DNA from: Croceibacterium segetis
GTDB taxonomy: Bacteria; Pseudomonadota; Alphaproteobacteria; Sphingomonadales; Sphingomonadaceae
Direction: 5' to 3'
Assembly (NCBI RefSeq): GCF_011320115.1
Contig: NZ_JAANOZ010000001.1
Coordinates: 1-64,000, forward strand
Length of the DNA: 64,000 nt
The position numbers were made by a program, and so were the translations under genes. The notes beneath the pieces are model-generated. The model made no database searches. It was not told where the DNA came from and worked only from the letters and a program-made list of their open reading frames with translations. Positions 1 to 14,361 of this stretch are shown here, in pieces (the first letter of the stretch is position 1; every line of letters begins with the position of its first letter).

Positions 1-225
1 CGCCCTGTCCCGCCCAATCGTGACCGCGTCGCCTTCGCCCGGCACTTTACCGTCGGGCCACGACGCCGGATCGGACCAGCGCGACGGATGGGCCGCGGAA
101 AGCGCTGCCTGCGCGGGCATGTCCATGTGGGCGTGCGTTTCCTGAGCGCCGGCTTCGAACCCTGTGCCGAGGAAAAGGGCAGCAGGAAGAAGCCAGGAAA
201 CAAGCAGCCGAGATTGCGCGCGCAT
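1..225 (-). CDS. Secreted G8-domain protein, N-terminal part only
   Basis: The reverse strand is open from an ATG at 225 to the window edge, giving 75 residues. It begins with a clear signal peptide (MRAQSRLLVSWLLPAALFLG) ending near Ala-Gly-Ala-Gln. A His/Met-rich stretch (THAHMDMP) follows, then the motif W-S-D-P-A-S-W-P-D-G-K-V-P-G-E-G-D-A-V-T-I. That spacing of tryptophans before G-x-V-P-x-x-G-D matches the start of a G8 domain, found in extracellular proteins thought to bind carbohydrate or other ligands. The rest lies outside the window, so the full architecture is unknown. The family call is from motif recognition only. Confidence 0.6.
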   Translation of the reverse strand, partial: MRAQSRLLVSWLLPAALFLGTGFEAGAQETHAHMDMPAQAALSAAHPSRWSDPASWPDGKVPGEGDAVTIGRDRA

Positions 226-575
226 GACGTTGATCCCCTCACCCGGGATTGTGAGTCCCGCATTTTAGCCTTTTTGACTTGTGCAACGAAGAGGCCGATT
301 TGCCAAGCTGCTTGCACGCCGATCGCGGGACAAGTTGTAATTGATTGTACCGATTCTGCACCCGCACCTCGGCCTGTTTTTGAAAGAGGATCAGGGATGC
401 CGGCGGGGGCCGCGGGGCCGATAGCTCGGAGCATTGAGGCAAGCTCCACCCGATCGGGCGCCGTTTCCGGATGACGCTCATCGTCGAAGATCATCGAAGG
501 CACGCTTCGGCCATGAACGGGTTGCCATCGCGGTAGCTCCGGGAAATAAGTGTGCATCGGGGGAGGAATTGACGC
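226..575. other. Divergent intergenic region
   Basis: About 350 bases separate the G8-protein start (read leftward) from the tannase start (read rightward), so both promoters should lie here. No convincing gene is present. Two interlocked short inverted repeats sit at 238-260: CTCAC/GTGAG and CGGGA/TCCCG. They lie in the leader of the leftward gene and could be an operator. An AT-richer patch around 336-350 is a plausible promoter area for the rightward gene. No clear -35/-10 pair was found. Confidence 0.5.
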
Positions 576-2246
576 ATGCATGAAGGCATCACGTCCGGAG
601 CTGCAGCTTCGAGGCGTCGGAATTGGCTCCGGCGTGCCTCGGTTGCGATCATCCTGGCCGGCATGGTCGCGGCTCCAGCGGAGACGGCCGCCCAGCAAAG
701 TTCGATCAAGGTCGCTCCGGCCCCGCGGTGCTCGGCATTGCTCAAGCAGGGGCGCGGCGGAGTGGTTATCCAGAGCGCGGAACTGGTCCCGGCGGGCCGT
801 CTGCCCGGGCGGCCGGGCGCCGCCGACGCGGGCCCTCTCTTGCCGGTGCACTGCAAGGTGCGCGGCGTGATCGATCCGCGCACTGGCTTCGGCGGGCGCC
901 CGTTTGGAACGGGATTCGAACTGCGTTTGCCTGTTGCGTGGAACGGCCGCTTCCTGTTCCAGGGCGGTGGCGGGCTCGACGGGCAAGCGATGCCGGCTGT
1001 CGGGAACGTTGCGAATTCCACCGGCGAACCTGCGCTGGCGCGCGGTTTCGCCGTCGTTTCCACCGACAGCGGCCACAGCGGCTCGCTGGTCGATGCGACC
1101 TTTGGTTTGGACCAGCAGGCGCGGACGGACTACGCCTATAATGCACTCGACAAAGTGACCGCCGAGGCAAAGCGAATCATCGGCGAATTCTACGGCTCGC
1201 CGCCGAAGAAATCCTATTTTCTCGGTTGCTCGAATGGCGGGCGGCAGGCGCTGATGGCCTCGCAGCGCTTGCCGCTGCAGTTCGACGGGATTGTCGCCGG
1301 GGATCCGGCGATGCGTTTTTCGCGCATCGCCCTCGGTGAAGTGTGGAACATGCACGTCGTTGCCCGGATCGCCCCGCGCGATGCGGATGGCCGGCCGATC
1401 TATTCCAAGGCTTTCTCGGACGGTGATTTGAAGTTGGTTCGCCAAGCTGCCCTTAGGCGTTGCGACGCGCTCGACAATCTCGCCGACGGGATGATCAATG
1501 ACTGGCAGCACTGCGATTTCGATCCGGCCGAACTGACCTGCAAGGCGGGCAAGACCGATCAATGCCTCACGTCCGGCCAGGTCGGAGTGTTGCGCGAACT
1601 TTTCGAAGGTCCGCGCACCGCTGGCGGCGGCCATATCTACGGGCCGTTCACTTACGACACCGGGATCGCGTCCTCGGCATGGCGGGGCATGCGGCTGGGG
1701 ACGTCGGAAACCGGCCAGGCCAATTCGGCCGATGCGACGCTCGGCCTGGGGCAATTCCGCTATTACCAACTGACCCCGCCCGACCCGAACTTCGATCCGC
1801 TCATGCCGTTCGACAACGACGAGATGCTGGATCGAATCCGCTACACCGGCGGCATCGGCGATGCCGACAGCCCACTACTTTCGACGTTTGCGCTTTCAGG
1901 CAAGATGATCCTCTACAACGGCATGGCCGACCAGGGCATGGCGACGGCGATGATTGTCGACTGGTACAACAAGATGCTCGCCGCGACCGGCCAGCCGGGA
2001 GCCGACGCGGTGCGGTTGTTCACCGTGCCAGGTATGCTTCACTGCGGCGGCGGGGAGGCGACCGACCAGTTCGAGATGCTCGACGCGATCGTCGACTGGG
2101 TCGAGAAGGGCACTGCACCCGACCGGATCGTGGCGACAAGCAAGACGATGCCCGGCTTGTCGCGGCCGCTGTGCCCTTATCCGAAGGTGGCTCGCTACTC
2201 CGGTGGTGATCCAAAGAGCGCCGCCAGTTTCAGATGCACTGCGTAG
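576..2246 (+). CDS. Tannase/feruloyl esterase family secreted hydrolase
   Basis: This 556-residue protein starts at an ATG preceded by GGGAGGAA (561-568). An Arg-rich N-terminus and a hydrophobic stretch ending Ala-Glu-Thr-Ala-Ala-Gln form a signal peptide, so the enzyme is exported. The complete CS-D-HC signature of the tannase family is visible: Cys218-Ser219 in G-C-S-N-G-G, Asp452 in G-M-A-D-Q, and His489-Cys490 in L-H-C-G-G. In this family the two cysteines form a disulfide joining the catalytic serine and histidine. Members cleave ester bonds of gallate, ferulate or similar aromatic acids, as well as MHET; the substrate here cannot be read from sequence. Length is normal for the family. 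It appears to be a single-gene unit. Confidence 0.9.
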   Translation: MHEGITSGAAASRRRNWLRRASVAIILAGMVAAPAETAAQQSSIKVAPAPRCSALLKQGRGGVVIQSAELVPAGRLPGRPGAADAGPLLPVHCKVRGVIDPRTGFGGRPFGTGFELRLPVAWNGRFLFQGGGGLDGQAMPAVGNVANSTGEPALARGFAVVSTDSGHSGSLVDATFGLDQQARTDYAYNALDKVTAEAKRIIGEFYGSPPKKSYFLGCSNGGRQALMASQRLPLQFDGIVAGDPAMRFSRIALGEVWNMHVVARIAPRDADGRPIYSKAFSDGDLKLVRQAALRRCDALDNLADGMINDWQHCDFDPAELTCKAGKTDQCLTSGQVGVLRELFEGPRTAGGGHIYGPFTYDTGIASSAWRGMRLGTSETGQANSADATLGLGQFRYYQLTPPDPNFDPLMPFDNDEMLDRIRYTGGIGDADSPLLSTFALSGKMILYNGMADQGMATAMIVDWYNKMLAATGQPGADAVRLFTVPGMLHCGGGEATDQFEMLDAIVDWVEKGTAPDRIVATSKTMPGLSRPLCPYPKVARYSGGDPKSAASFRCTA

Positions 2247-2310
2247 GCCGAATTTTGCCTCGGCGGCGCTTCGGTCAGTCCCAAACCCTCTCCGTCCGTG
2301 AGCGTCCGGA

Positions 2311-2577
2311 CTATCGCCTGCTGCGCCGGCGGTTTTGCCACCACATCGCAAACAGGATCAGCAGGAATGCAGCGAGGCGCAGCAGGTAAAGCCAGCTGCG
2401 CTCTTCGTCGTAGAAGTTGCCCAGGGTCAGCAGGCCCTGGGTAATGCCGAGCAGCAGAAAGCTGCCCGAGAACGCGAGGAACAGCCCTTCGCGGGTGCGC
2501 CTCCAGAATTTCAGAAACATCAGCGCCGCGACGGCAAAGCCCATGACGATCGCACCGGCGAGGAAATCGTTGATCAT
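2311..2577 (-). CDS. Small membrane protein, DUF5985-like
   Basis: This 88-residue protein has three predicted membrane helices (roughly residues 5-22, 32-50 and 62-80) with basic loops and a terminal Arg-rich tail. The pattern F-L-K-F-W-R-R-T-R-E-G-L-F-L-A-F-S resembles DUF5985 proteins; their function is unknown. It starts 3 bases after the stop of another small protein of the same type, so both are co-transcribed with the winged-helix gene upstream. The family name is from memory of the fold pattern and should be confirmed by profile search. Confidence 0.7.
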   Translation of the reverse strand: MINDFLAGAIVMGFAVAALMFLKFWRRTREGLFLAFSGSFLLLGITQGLLTLGNFYDEERSWLYLLRLAAFLLILFAMWWQNRRRSRR

Positions 2578-2580
2578 CGC

Positions 2581-2859
2581 TCAGGAATCCTCGTCCCAGA
2601 TGAAACCGAACAACAGCACGGCAACCGCGAGCAATGTGAGCCACAGGCGGACGGGCCGGAGATCGACGTCCGGATAGATCAGGATATCGAAGATCACGAG
2701 CAGGTTCACCAGCGCCAGCAGGGCGAAGCACCATGCGCTCCAGAAGAGCATTCGCGACCGCGCCCTGAAGAAGCTGCGCGCCAGCAGGAAAGCGCAAGCT
2801 GCGCTGGTTGCGAAACACAGGAGGTAGACCAGCGTCGGGAACAAGGTGCCCATCCTCAA
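2581..2859 (-). CDS. Small membrane protein, DUF5985-like
   Basis: This 92-residue protein has three hydrophobic helices and a short acidic end (W-D-E-D-S). It carries the same Phe/Arg-rich motif (L-A-R-S-F-F-R-A-R-S-R-M-L-F-W) after the first helix as its downstream neighbour, so the two look like diverged paralogues that may assemble together. Its ATG overlaps the stop of the winged-helix gene (ATGA at 2859-2856), which indicates translational coupling. Function is unknown. Confidence 0.7.
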   Translation of the reverse strand: MRMGTLFPTLVYLLCFATSAACAFLLARSFFRARSRMLFWSAWCFALLALVNLLVIFDILIYPDVDLRPVRLWLTLLAVAVLLFGFIWDEDS

Positions 2860-3227
2860 TCCTTCCGCAACTTGAACGCGTCGGCGAACGCGGTGACCCC
2901 GGGACTCGCTTGCGCGACGATTAGCCGGCGCACCTTGTCGGGGCTCTTCTGGTAGAGGTCGATCGCCTGCCGAACGAGTCGCTGCTGTTCGCCGTTGCCT
3001 TCGTGCAATGCGACCCGCCCCTTGCCGTCGACTACTGCCAGTCCTGCGGCCGAGAGGTTTTCGACGCTTTGCGAGACCACGGCGTCGCTTATCCTGAGTG
3101 CGGTGATGAGCTCATCGGGGCTGAACTTCGCCGCAGGATTGATGGCAAGGTATTGCAGGACTTCGAGCGCCCAGACGGACCGGAAGCTGTTTCCGATAAA
3201 GGATTCAAGTTGTTTCTGGTCAGCCAT
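2856..3227 (-). CDS. Winged-helix DNA-binding protein
   Basis: This protein of about 123 residues has an N-terminal segment W-A-L-E-V-L-Q-Y-L-A followed by a helix-turn-helix (F-S-P-D-E-L-I-T-A-L-R-I-S-D-A-V-V-S-Q) and a wing (G-L-A-V-V-D-G-K-G). This is the layout of a small winged-helix regulator resembling MarR or ArsR types. It could control the two small membrane proteins that follow in the same operon. The frame stays open upstream to an ATG at 3287; I prefer the ATG at 3227 because the added residues are Arg/Pro-rich and unlike a domain. Neither start has a good ribosome binding site. Confidence 0.7.
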   Translation of the reverse strand: MADQKQLESFIGNSFRSVWALEVLQYLAINPAAKFSPDELITALRISDAVVSQSVENLSAAGLAVVDGKGRVALHEGNGEQQRLVRQAIDLYQKSPDKVRRLIVAQASPGVTAFADAFKLRKD

Positions 3228-3421
3228 CCGCTCGCGCTGGGGGTTTCTTGCCGGGTCCCTGATACCTGGCCCGCTGGTCCTACTCATTCTCGGCGCGCTG
3301 GCAACCGCATTTGGGCCAAAAAGTTAATTTTGTTGAGCGGTGCCGGGAACTTGAAGGGACCTTGGCATTTGTGATGTGAGGGGCCGTGGGGACGCACACC
3401 CGCGCGTACGGGGAGGGAAGT

Positions 3422-8799
<5,378 letters not shown>

Positions 8800-8800
<1 letters not shown>

Positions 8801-10812
8801 TGGTCCGAGCCGAAGCGATCACGGCGCCTGAACCTGGGCCGGAGCTTGCGCCGGAGGCGGAGCGCCGCCCGCGCGTGCTGTTGGTCGACGATGACGAGCG
8901 CAACTTGCTGGCATTGTCGGAGGTGCTCGAGCCGATCGCCAGCGTCGTAACCGCGACCTCGGGTCGTATCGCTCTCCGCGAGTTGCTCAAGGACGAGTTC
9001 GCGGTGATCCTGCTCGATGTGTTCATGCCGGAAATGGACGGCTATGAAACCGCCTCACTGATCCGCAAGCGCGCCCAGACAGCGCGAATCCCGATCATCT
9101 TCCTATCGGCGGTGAACAAGGAAACCGAGCACCTGATGCGCGGCTACGCGATGGGGGCGGTCGACTATGTCTTCAAGCCGGTCGATCCGGTGGTGCTCAA
9201 GTCCAAGGTCGCGGTGTTCGTCGACTTGTTCGAGCTGCGCCAGCAAGTCGCGGGCCAGGCCAAGGCGGAACAGGAACTGCGCGAGGCGCGCCTTCGGGCG
9301 GAAGGCGAGCGACTGGTTTATGAGCGCGAGCTGCAGCAGGCGCAACTGCGCCAGGCGGCGATCCTCGAAGCGCTGCCGCTGGCGATGTACGAGGCTTGGC
9401 TGGACGACGAAGGGCGCTTGAATCGCCGCTTCATCGGCGGCGACATTGCCAAGATTGCCGGCGACGACACCGAGGCTCTCGGATCGGGCGCCTTGCGCTG
9501 GTGCGACAGGATCGCCGAAGCCGACGTTGCCGATCTCGAGCGACGGATTGCCGGCAGCGCCAACCAGTCGGTCACGGCGAACTACCGCTGGACCCGCCGC
9601 GACGGCAGCGCGATCCACGTCATCGACCAGTGCGTCCGGTCGTCCGAGAGCGAGAATATCTGGGTTGGAACGCTGATCGACGTCACCGCGCAGCGCGAGC
9701 TCGAGCAGCAGCTCGTGCAATCGCGCAAGGCCGAAGCACTAGGGCAGCTGACCGGCGGTGTGGCGCACGATTTCAACAACCTGCTCGCCGCGGTCCTCGG
9801 CGGCCTGCGCCTGATCGAGGGGCGCGTCGAACTCCGCGGGCGCGAAAGGCAGATTTTCGACCAGATGCGCAGCGCCGCCGAAAAGGGTGCCGAGTTGGTC
9901 CGCCGTCTGATGGCCTTCGCTCGCAAGCAGGAGCTGTCGCCGAGCAGCATCGAGCCGCGGGCCTTGCGCGATTCGGTTGCCGGACTGGTCGACCACGCGC
10001 TCGGCGACCACGTGAAGGTCGATTGGCGGCTCGCCGACAAGCGCCTGCGGCTTTACGCCGACGAGGCGCAGCTCGAACTGGCACTAGTCAACCTGCTGAT
10101 CAACGCGCGTGACGCGATGCCCGACGGCGGCACGATATCGGTCGCCATCGAACCCGTGGCAGCGCCGGACGGTCGCGGCGGCGCGAACGAGTGGCTGCGA
10201 ATTCGCGTGTCCGACGAGGGCGACGGCATCCCGGCAGAGCTGGTCGAACGGGTGACCGAACCGTTCTTCACCACCAAGGAGGCCGGCAAGGGCACCGGCC
10301 TCGGGCTGTCGATGGTGGCCGGGTTCGTCGAACAGTCGGGCGGTGCGTTCGATATCGCGAGCGAAGTCGGCAAGGGCACGCAGATCGACATGGTCCTGCC
10401 GGCCACCCGACTCGAAAGCGCAACCGTCGCGGCTGCGCGGCCGGAGGACGGGCCCGAGCGGCTGGTCGGGTCGGTGCTGCTGGTGGACGACGATGCCAGC
10501 GTGCGGCTGATTCTGTCCGAGCACCTGCGCGACCTCGGCCTCGAGGTTGCCGTCGCCGAAGATGCAACCGACGCGCTGCGTCTGCTCGAAAGCAACGGCT
10601 ACCGGCCGGACTTCGTGCTGACCGACTTGTCGATGCCGGGGATGGATGGCTTCAACCTGCTGGGCGCGATCGGGGAACGCTGGCCCGACATCCGCGGGGC
10701 GATAATGACCGGCAACCCGCAGGAACGCGTGCAGCGCTGCGACCCGCGGGTGTCGGTGATCCACAAACCGATCGAATTCGGCGAGCTCAGGCGCTTGCTC
10801 GCCTGCACCTGA
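8800..10812 (+). CDS. Hybrid sensor kinase, REC-PAS-HisKA-HATPase-REC
   Basis: The ATG at 8800 shares its A with the TGA of the poly-HAMP kinase (TGATG), so translation is coupled; 670 residues result. An N-terminal receiver domain has Asp73 in L-L-D-V-F-M-P-E-M-D-G. A coiled coil (about 135-185) and a PAS domain (about 190-300) follow. The H-box is G-G-V-A-H-D-F-N-N-L-L with His323, typical of the HATPase group that uses H-D-F-N-N. The ATP-binding region ends in G-T-G-L-G-L-S-M-V. A C-terminal receiver has Asp609. The leading receiver suggests this soluble kinase takes phosphate or a signal from the upstream kinase and passes it on. No output regulator is adjacent. Confidence 0.93.
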
Positions 10813-10840
10813 GGAACGTCCGCCCCGCCGCGCCCGTTTG

Positions 10841-12097
10841 ATGGCGATACGGCGAAAGGACTGGGCCTTGCCGCTTGAGCAACACGATTCCGTCGCGCAA
10901 CTCGATGGCAGTCCGCGGCGACGCTTCTACGCCGGCGGCGACATTGCTCGGGTGGAGGCGATCAACGACCTGCGAGCGCGGACGCACAAGCTGATGCCGC
11001 GCTTCGTGCTGGAGTATCTGGAAGGCGGAGCGGGCGAGGAGGCGACCTTGGCGCGGGAGCGCGAGTGTTTCGCCGAATGGCGAGTGATGCCGCATACTCT
11101 GGTCGATGAGGCGCACCGCGACCTTACAACTTCGATCATCGGCAAGGACGCGCCGCTGCCGCTGGCGGTGGCTCCGACGGGGCTCAACGGCGTGTTCATG
11201 CGCGGTGCCGATACCGCGCTGGCGCAGGGCGCCTCGCGCTCGGGCGTGCCGTTCATTCAGAGCACAATGTCGAACGAGCGGATGGAGGACGTGGCGAGGG
11301 TGCCGGGACTTCGCCACTGGTGGCAACTATACGTGTTCGGCGGCGAGGAGATCTGGCAGGAGCTGGTCGACCGTGCCGATGCCTGCGGCTGCGAGGCGCT
11401 GGTGCTGACTACCAATTCGCAGATCTTCGGACAGCGCGAGTGGGACAGCCGTACGCGCGTCGAAGGCCAGCGGCCGTCGTGGAGCACGGTCTTCGATGCT
11501 GCGCTTCATCCACGCTGGCTGGCGACCACGCTGAACCGAGGCATGCCCGAATTCGCCAACGTGATCGAGTTTGTCCCGAAGGAGCATCGCGGATTCTTCG
11601 ATAGCGCCTTCTGGATTCGCGGGCAGATGTGGCGCAATCTCGACTGGAAGACGGTCGCGAAAATCCGCGACAGGTGGAAAAAGCCGTTCTTCGTCAAAGG
11701 CATGCTGAACCTGAAGGATGTCGAGCGCGCGCTCGACAGCGACATCGACGGGATCATCCTCGGGAGCCACGGCGGGCGGCAGTCCGACTGGGCGGTGGCG
11801 CCACTCGACATCCTGCCGCGCGCGCGGGAGATCGTCGGTGACCGCAAGGCGCTGTACCTGACGGGTGGCATTCGCCGCGGCACCGATATTCTCAAGGCCA
11901 AAGCGCTCGGGGCAGACGTGGTCCTGACCGGGCGCGCGACGCTCTACGGTCTGTGCGCCTACGGGGCGGACGGGGTCCACCGCGCGATCGAGACGCTCAA
12001 GGAAGAGATGCTCAACGAGCTCGGCCAATACGGTATTCCCCGCCTCAAGGCGTTAACGCGCGACTTGCTGGTGCGAACCGATGACCTGCCGCTCTAA
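10841..12097 (+). CDS. FMN-dependent alpha-hydroxy-acid oxidase/dehydrogenase
   Basis: This protein of about 418 residues has the TIM-barrel pattern of the lactate oxidase/mandelate dehydrogenase family. P-L-A-V-A-P-T-G-L-N-G is the FMN-binding start, and G-S-H-G-G-R-Q holds the catalytic His and Arg. The barrel end L-T-G-G-I-R-R-G-T-D-I-L-K binds phosphate. Such enzymes oxidise L-2-hydroxy acids to keto acids. The insert between W-Q-L-Y and the catalytic loop is long enough for membrane association as in L-lactate dehydrogenase, but this is uncertain. The ATG at 10841 lacks a good ribosome site; a TTG at 10868 with GAAAGGA 7 bases upstream is an alternative start. Its stop overlaps the convergent transducer gene. 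Confidence 0.9.
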   Translation: MAIRRKDWALPLEQHDSVAQLDGSPRRRFYAGGDIARVEAINDLRARTHKLMPRFVLEYLEGGAGEEATLARERECFAEWRVMPHTLVDEAHRDLTTSIIGKDAPLPLAVAPTGLNGVFMRGADTALAQGASRSGVPFIQSTMSNERMEDVARVPGLRHWWQLYVFGGEEIWQELVDRADACGCEALVLTTNSQIFGQREWDSRTRVEGQRPSWSTVFDAALHPRWLATTLNRGMPEFANVIEFVPKEHRGFFDSAFWIRGQMWRNLDWKTVAKIRDRWKKPFFVKGMLNLKDVERALDSDIDGIILGSHGGRQSDWAVAPLDILPRAREIVGDRKALYLTGGIRRGTDILKAKALGADVVLTGRATLYGLCAYGADGVHRAIETLKEEMLNELGQYGIPRLKALTRDLLVRTDDLPL

Positions 12098-12474
12098 TCC
12101 GCCGGCCAGGCCATCGTAGAAAGCAGCGCGATCTCTGCCGCTCGGCTGTCGAGCCGGGTGTGCTGAACGACGATCGGCTGGTCGCTCTCGATGACGCTGG
12201 CATAGTCCTCGCCCGGAGGGATGGGTTCAGGATCGCTCAGCTCGTTGAAGCGCAGGTGAAGCGTGCGCCGTGCGCCGAGCGTGATCTTGTATGGGCCGAC
12301 CGGCTCGCGATCGGTGAAGAACAAGGTGATCCGCACGTGCGCCTCCTTGTCGCCGGCGTTGAGCAGGCAGGCTGCTTCGTGGCTTAGCAGCGCTCGGTTG
12401 GCGTTGATCATGCTCTGGGGCGGAATGAAGCCCTCCGGGATTACCCAGCGCTTGCGTCCGATCGCGTCCGTCAC
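12094..12474 (-). CDS. Sensory rhodopsin transducer family protein (ASRT-like)
   Basis: This 126-residue protein starts at a GTG preceded by AAGGAG (8-base spacer). It closely follows the Anabaena sensory rhodopsin transducer: I-P-P at the start, E-P-V-G-P-Y, A-R-R-T-x-H-x-R-F-N-x-L, and a final block with I-V-V-Q-H-T-R-L-D-S-R-x-A-E. In Anabaena this soluble tetrameric beta protein binds the rhodopsin. Homologues occur in many bacteria without a rhodopsin and may bind sugars or act in regulation. No rhodopsin gene is in this window. Its stop overlaps the stop of the convergent oxidase. It is divergent from the thiamine-diphosphate enzyme and may share a control region with it. Confidence 0.9.
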   Translation of the reverse strand: MTDAIGRKRWVIPEGFIPPQSMINANRALLSHEAACLLNAGDKEAHVRITLFFTDREPVGPYKITLGARRTLHLRFNELSDPEPIPPGEDYASVIESDQPIVVQHTRLDSRAAEIALLSTMAWPAD

Positions 12475-12576
12475 GGTCTAACTCCTTGTTCTGTTTTACA
12501 TCGGAACGCGACGGGCCACGCTCCGTTTCCAACTGGGGCACACGAAGGCGGCAGATTTCTTTCCGAGGAGTGAGCC

Positions 12577-14361
12577 ATGGCGCAGAGCGTTTCCGAGTTT
12601 GTATGGGATCGGCTGCACGAATGGGGTGTACGCCGGATTTTCGGTTATCCGGGCGACGGTATCAACGGCCTGGTCGGCGCGCTCGACGCCAAGAAGGAGC
12701 TGTTCGAGTTCGTCCAGGTGCGGCACGAGGAGATGGCCGCGTTCATGGCCAGCGCCCATGCCAAGTTCACCGGCGAGCTGGGCGTGTGCCTGGCCACCTC
12801 CGGACCCGGTGCGACCCACCTTCTGACCGGCTTGTACGACGCTGCGCTCGATCACATGCCGGTGCTGGCGATTGTCGGCCAGCAGGCCCGCACGGCGATC
12901 GGGGCGCACTACCAGCAGGAGATTGACCTCAACTCGGCGTTCAAGGACGTCGCCGGCGCCTTCACCGGCATCGCGATGGTCCCCGCGCAAGTGCGCCACC
13001 TGATCGACCGCGCGGTGCGCATCGCCAAGGCCGAGCGGCGGGTGACCGCGCTGGTATTCCCCAACGACCTGCAGGAAATGGACTATGCCGAGCCGCCGCG
13101 TAAGCACGGTGCCGTGTTCTCGGGCGTCGGTTGGTCGCAGCCGAAAGTCGTCCCCAAGGACGAGGACCTCAAGCGCGCCGCCGAAGTGCTCAACAGCGGC
13201 AAGAAGGTGGCGATGCTCGTCGGCGCGGGGTGCAAGGGCGCCAGCGACAAGGTCATCGCGATCGCCGACGAGCTCGGTGCAGGCTGCGCCAAGGCACTGC
13301 TCGGCAAAGACGTGCTGCCCGATGACTTGCCGTGGGTGACCGGCTCGATCGGCCTGCTCGGGACGAAGCCGAGTTACGATCTGATGATGGAATGCGACAC
13401 GTTCCTGATGCTCGGTTCGGGCTTCCCCTACTCCGAGTTCCTGCCCAAGCAGGGTCATGCCCGGGGCGTTCAGGTCGATATCGACGCCGGAATGCTGTCG
13501 ATCCGCTTCCCGCACGAGGTCAACCTGCAGGGCGACGCCGCTCTCACGATCGACGCGTTGCTCGCGCTGCTCGAGCAGAAGATCGACACGACCTGGCGCG
13601 ACACGATCGCCGGCTGGAAGAAGGACTGGCAACAGACGCTGCACGATCGCGCGATGGTCGCCGCCAACCCGATCAACCCGCAGCGGGTGTTCACCGAGCT
13701 GTCTCCACGCCTGCCCGATCGCGTGATCGTCACCAGCGACAGCGGCTCGGCCGCCAACTGGTATGCCCGCGATCTTCAATTTCGCGAGGGTATGACCGGG
13801 TCGCTGTCGGGCGGGCTCGCCTCGATGGGCGCAGGCGTGCCCTACGCCATTGCCGCCAAGTTCGCCTTCCCCGACCGCCCGGTGATCGCGCTGGTCGGCG
13901 ACGGCGCGATGCAGATGAACGGCATGGCCGAACTGATCACCGCGGCGAAATACCACCGCAAGTGGTCCAACCAGACCTTCGTCGTTTGCGTGCTCAACAA
14001 CCAGGACCTGAACCAGGTGACCTGGGAGCAGCGGGTCATGGAAGGCAATCCCAAGGCCGAAATGACGCAGAACCTGCCCGACGTCCCCTATCACAAGTTC
14101 GCCGCCATGATCGGCTTCGAGGGCATCTACGTCGACGACCCCGAGCAGCTCGGGGCCGCGTGGGACCGCGCGCTAGGCTCGAAGGGCCCTTGCGTGCTGG
14201 AAGTGAAGACCGACCCCGAAGTGCCGCCGCTGCCGCCGCACATCACCTTCAAGCAGGCCAAATCGTTCATGACCGCCGCAGTTCAGGGCGATCCGAACGA
14301 AGCCGGCATGATCAAGGGCAGCATAAAGCAGGTGCTGAGCTCGGTCTTCGCCGTGGACTGA
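12577..14361 (+). CDS. Thiamine-diphosphate enzyme of the acetolactate synthase/pyruvate oxidase superfamily
   Basis: A strong ribosome site (GAGGAG at 12565-12570) precedes the ATG of this 594-residue protein. The N-terminal pyrimidine-binding domain has the catalytic Glu in R-H-E-E-M-A, and a central Rossmann-like domain follows. The C-terminal domain has the ThDP motif G-D-G-A-M-Q-M-N-G followed at the usual distance by N-N-Q-D. The sequence resembles pyruvate oxidase (PoxB)-like or acetolactate-synthase-like decarboxylases acting on 2-keto acids. No regulatory ilvN subunit is adjacent, so a biosynthetic IlvB role is unlikely. The preceding hydroxy-acid oxidase makes keto acids and could supply it, but this link is inference. 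Confidence 0.85.
   Translation: MAQSVSEFVWDRLHEWGVRRIFGYPGDGINGLVGALDAKKELFEFVQVRHEEMAAFMASAHAKFTGELGVCLATSGPGATHLLTGLYDAALDHMPVLAIVGQQARTAIGAHYQQEIDLNSAFKDVAGAFTGIAMVPAQVRHLIDRAVRIAKAERRVTALVFPNDLQEMDYAEPPRKHGAVFSGVGWSQPKVVPKDEDLKRAAEVLNSGKKVAMLVGAGCKGASDKVIAIADELGAGCAKALLGKDVLPDDLPWVTGSIGLLGTKPSYDLMMECDTFLMLGSGFPYSEFLPKQGHARGVQVDIDAGMLSIRFPHEVNLQGDAALTIDALLALLEQKIDTTWRDTIAGWKKDWQQTLHDRAMVAANPINPQRVFTELSPRLPDRVIVTSDSGSAANWYARDLQFREGMTGSLSGGLASMGAGVPYAIAAKFAFPDRPVIALVGDGAMQMNGMAELITAAKYHRKWSNQTFVVCVLNNQDLNQVTWEQRVMEGNPKAEMTQNLPDVPYHKFAAMIGFEGIYVDDPEQLGAAWDRALGSKGPCVLEVKTDPEVPPLPPHITFKQAKSFMTAAVQGDPNEAGMIKGSIKQVLSSVFAVD

Noticed and set aside
12496-14094. A 532-codon minus-strand frame opposite the ThDP enzyme
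   Set aside because: The + strand gene has full ThDP motifs and a strong ribosome site; the antisense frame lacks any motif.
12577-14361. Assignment as ilvB, the biosynthetic acetolactate synthase
   Set aside because: No ilvN-type regulatory subunit or other branched-chain genes are adjacent, and the sequence looks closer to pyruvate-oxidase-like enzymes.
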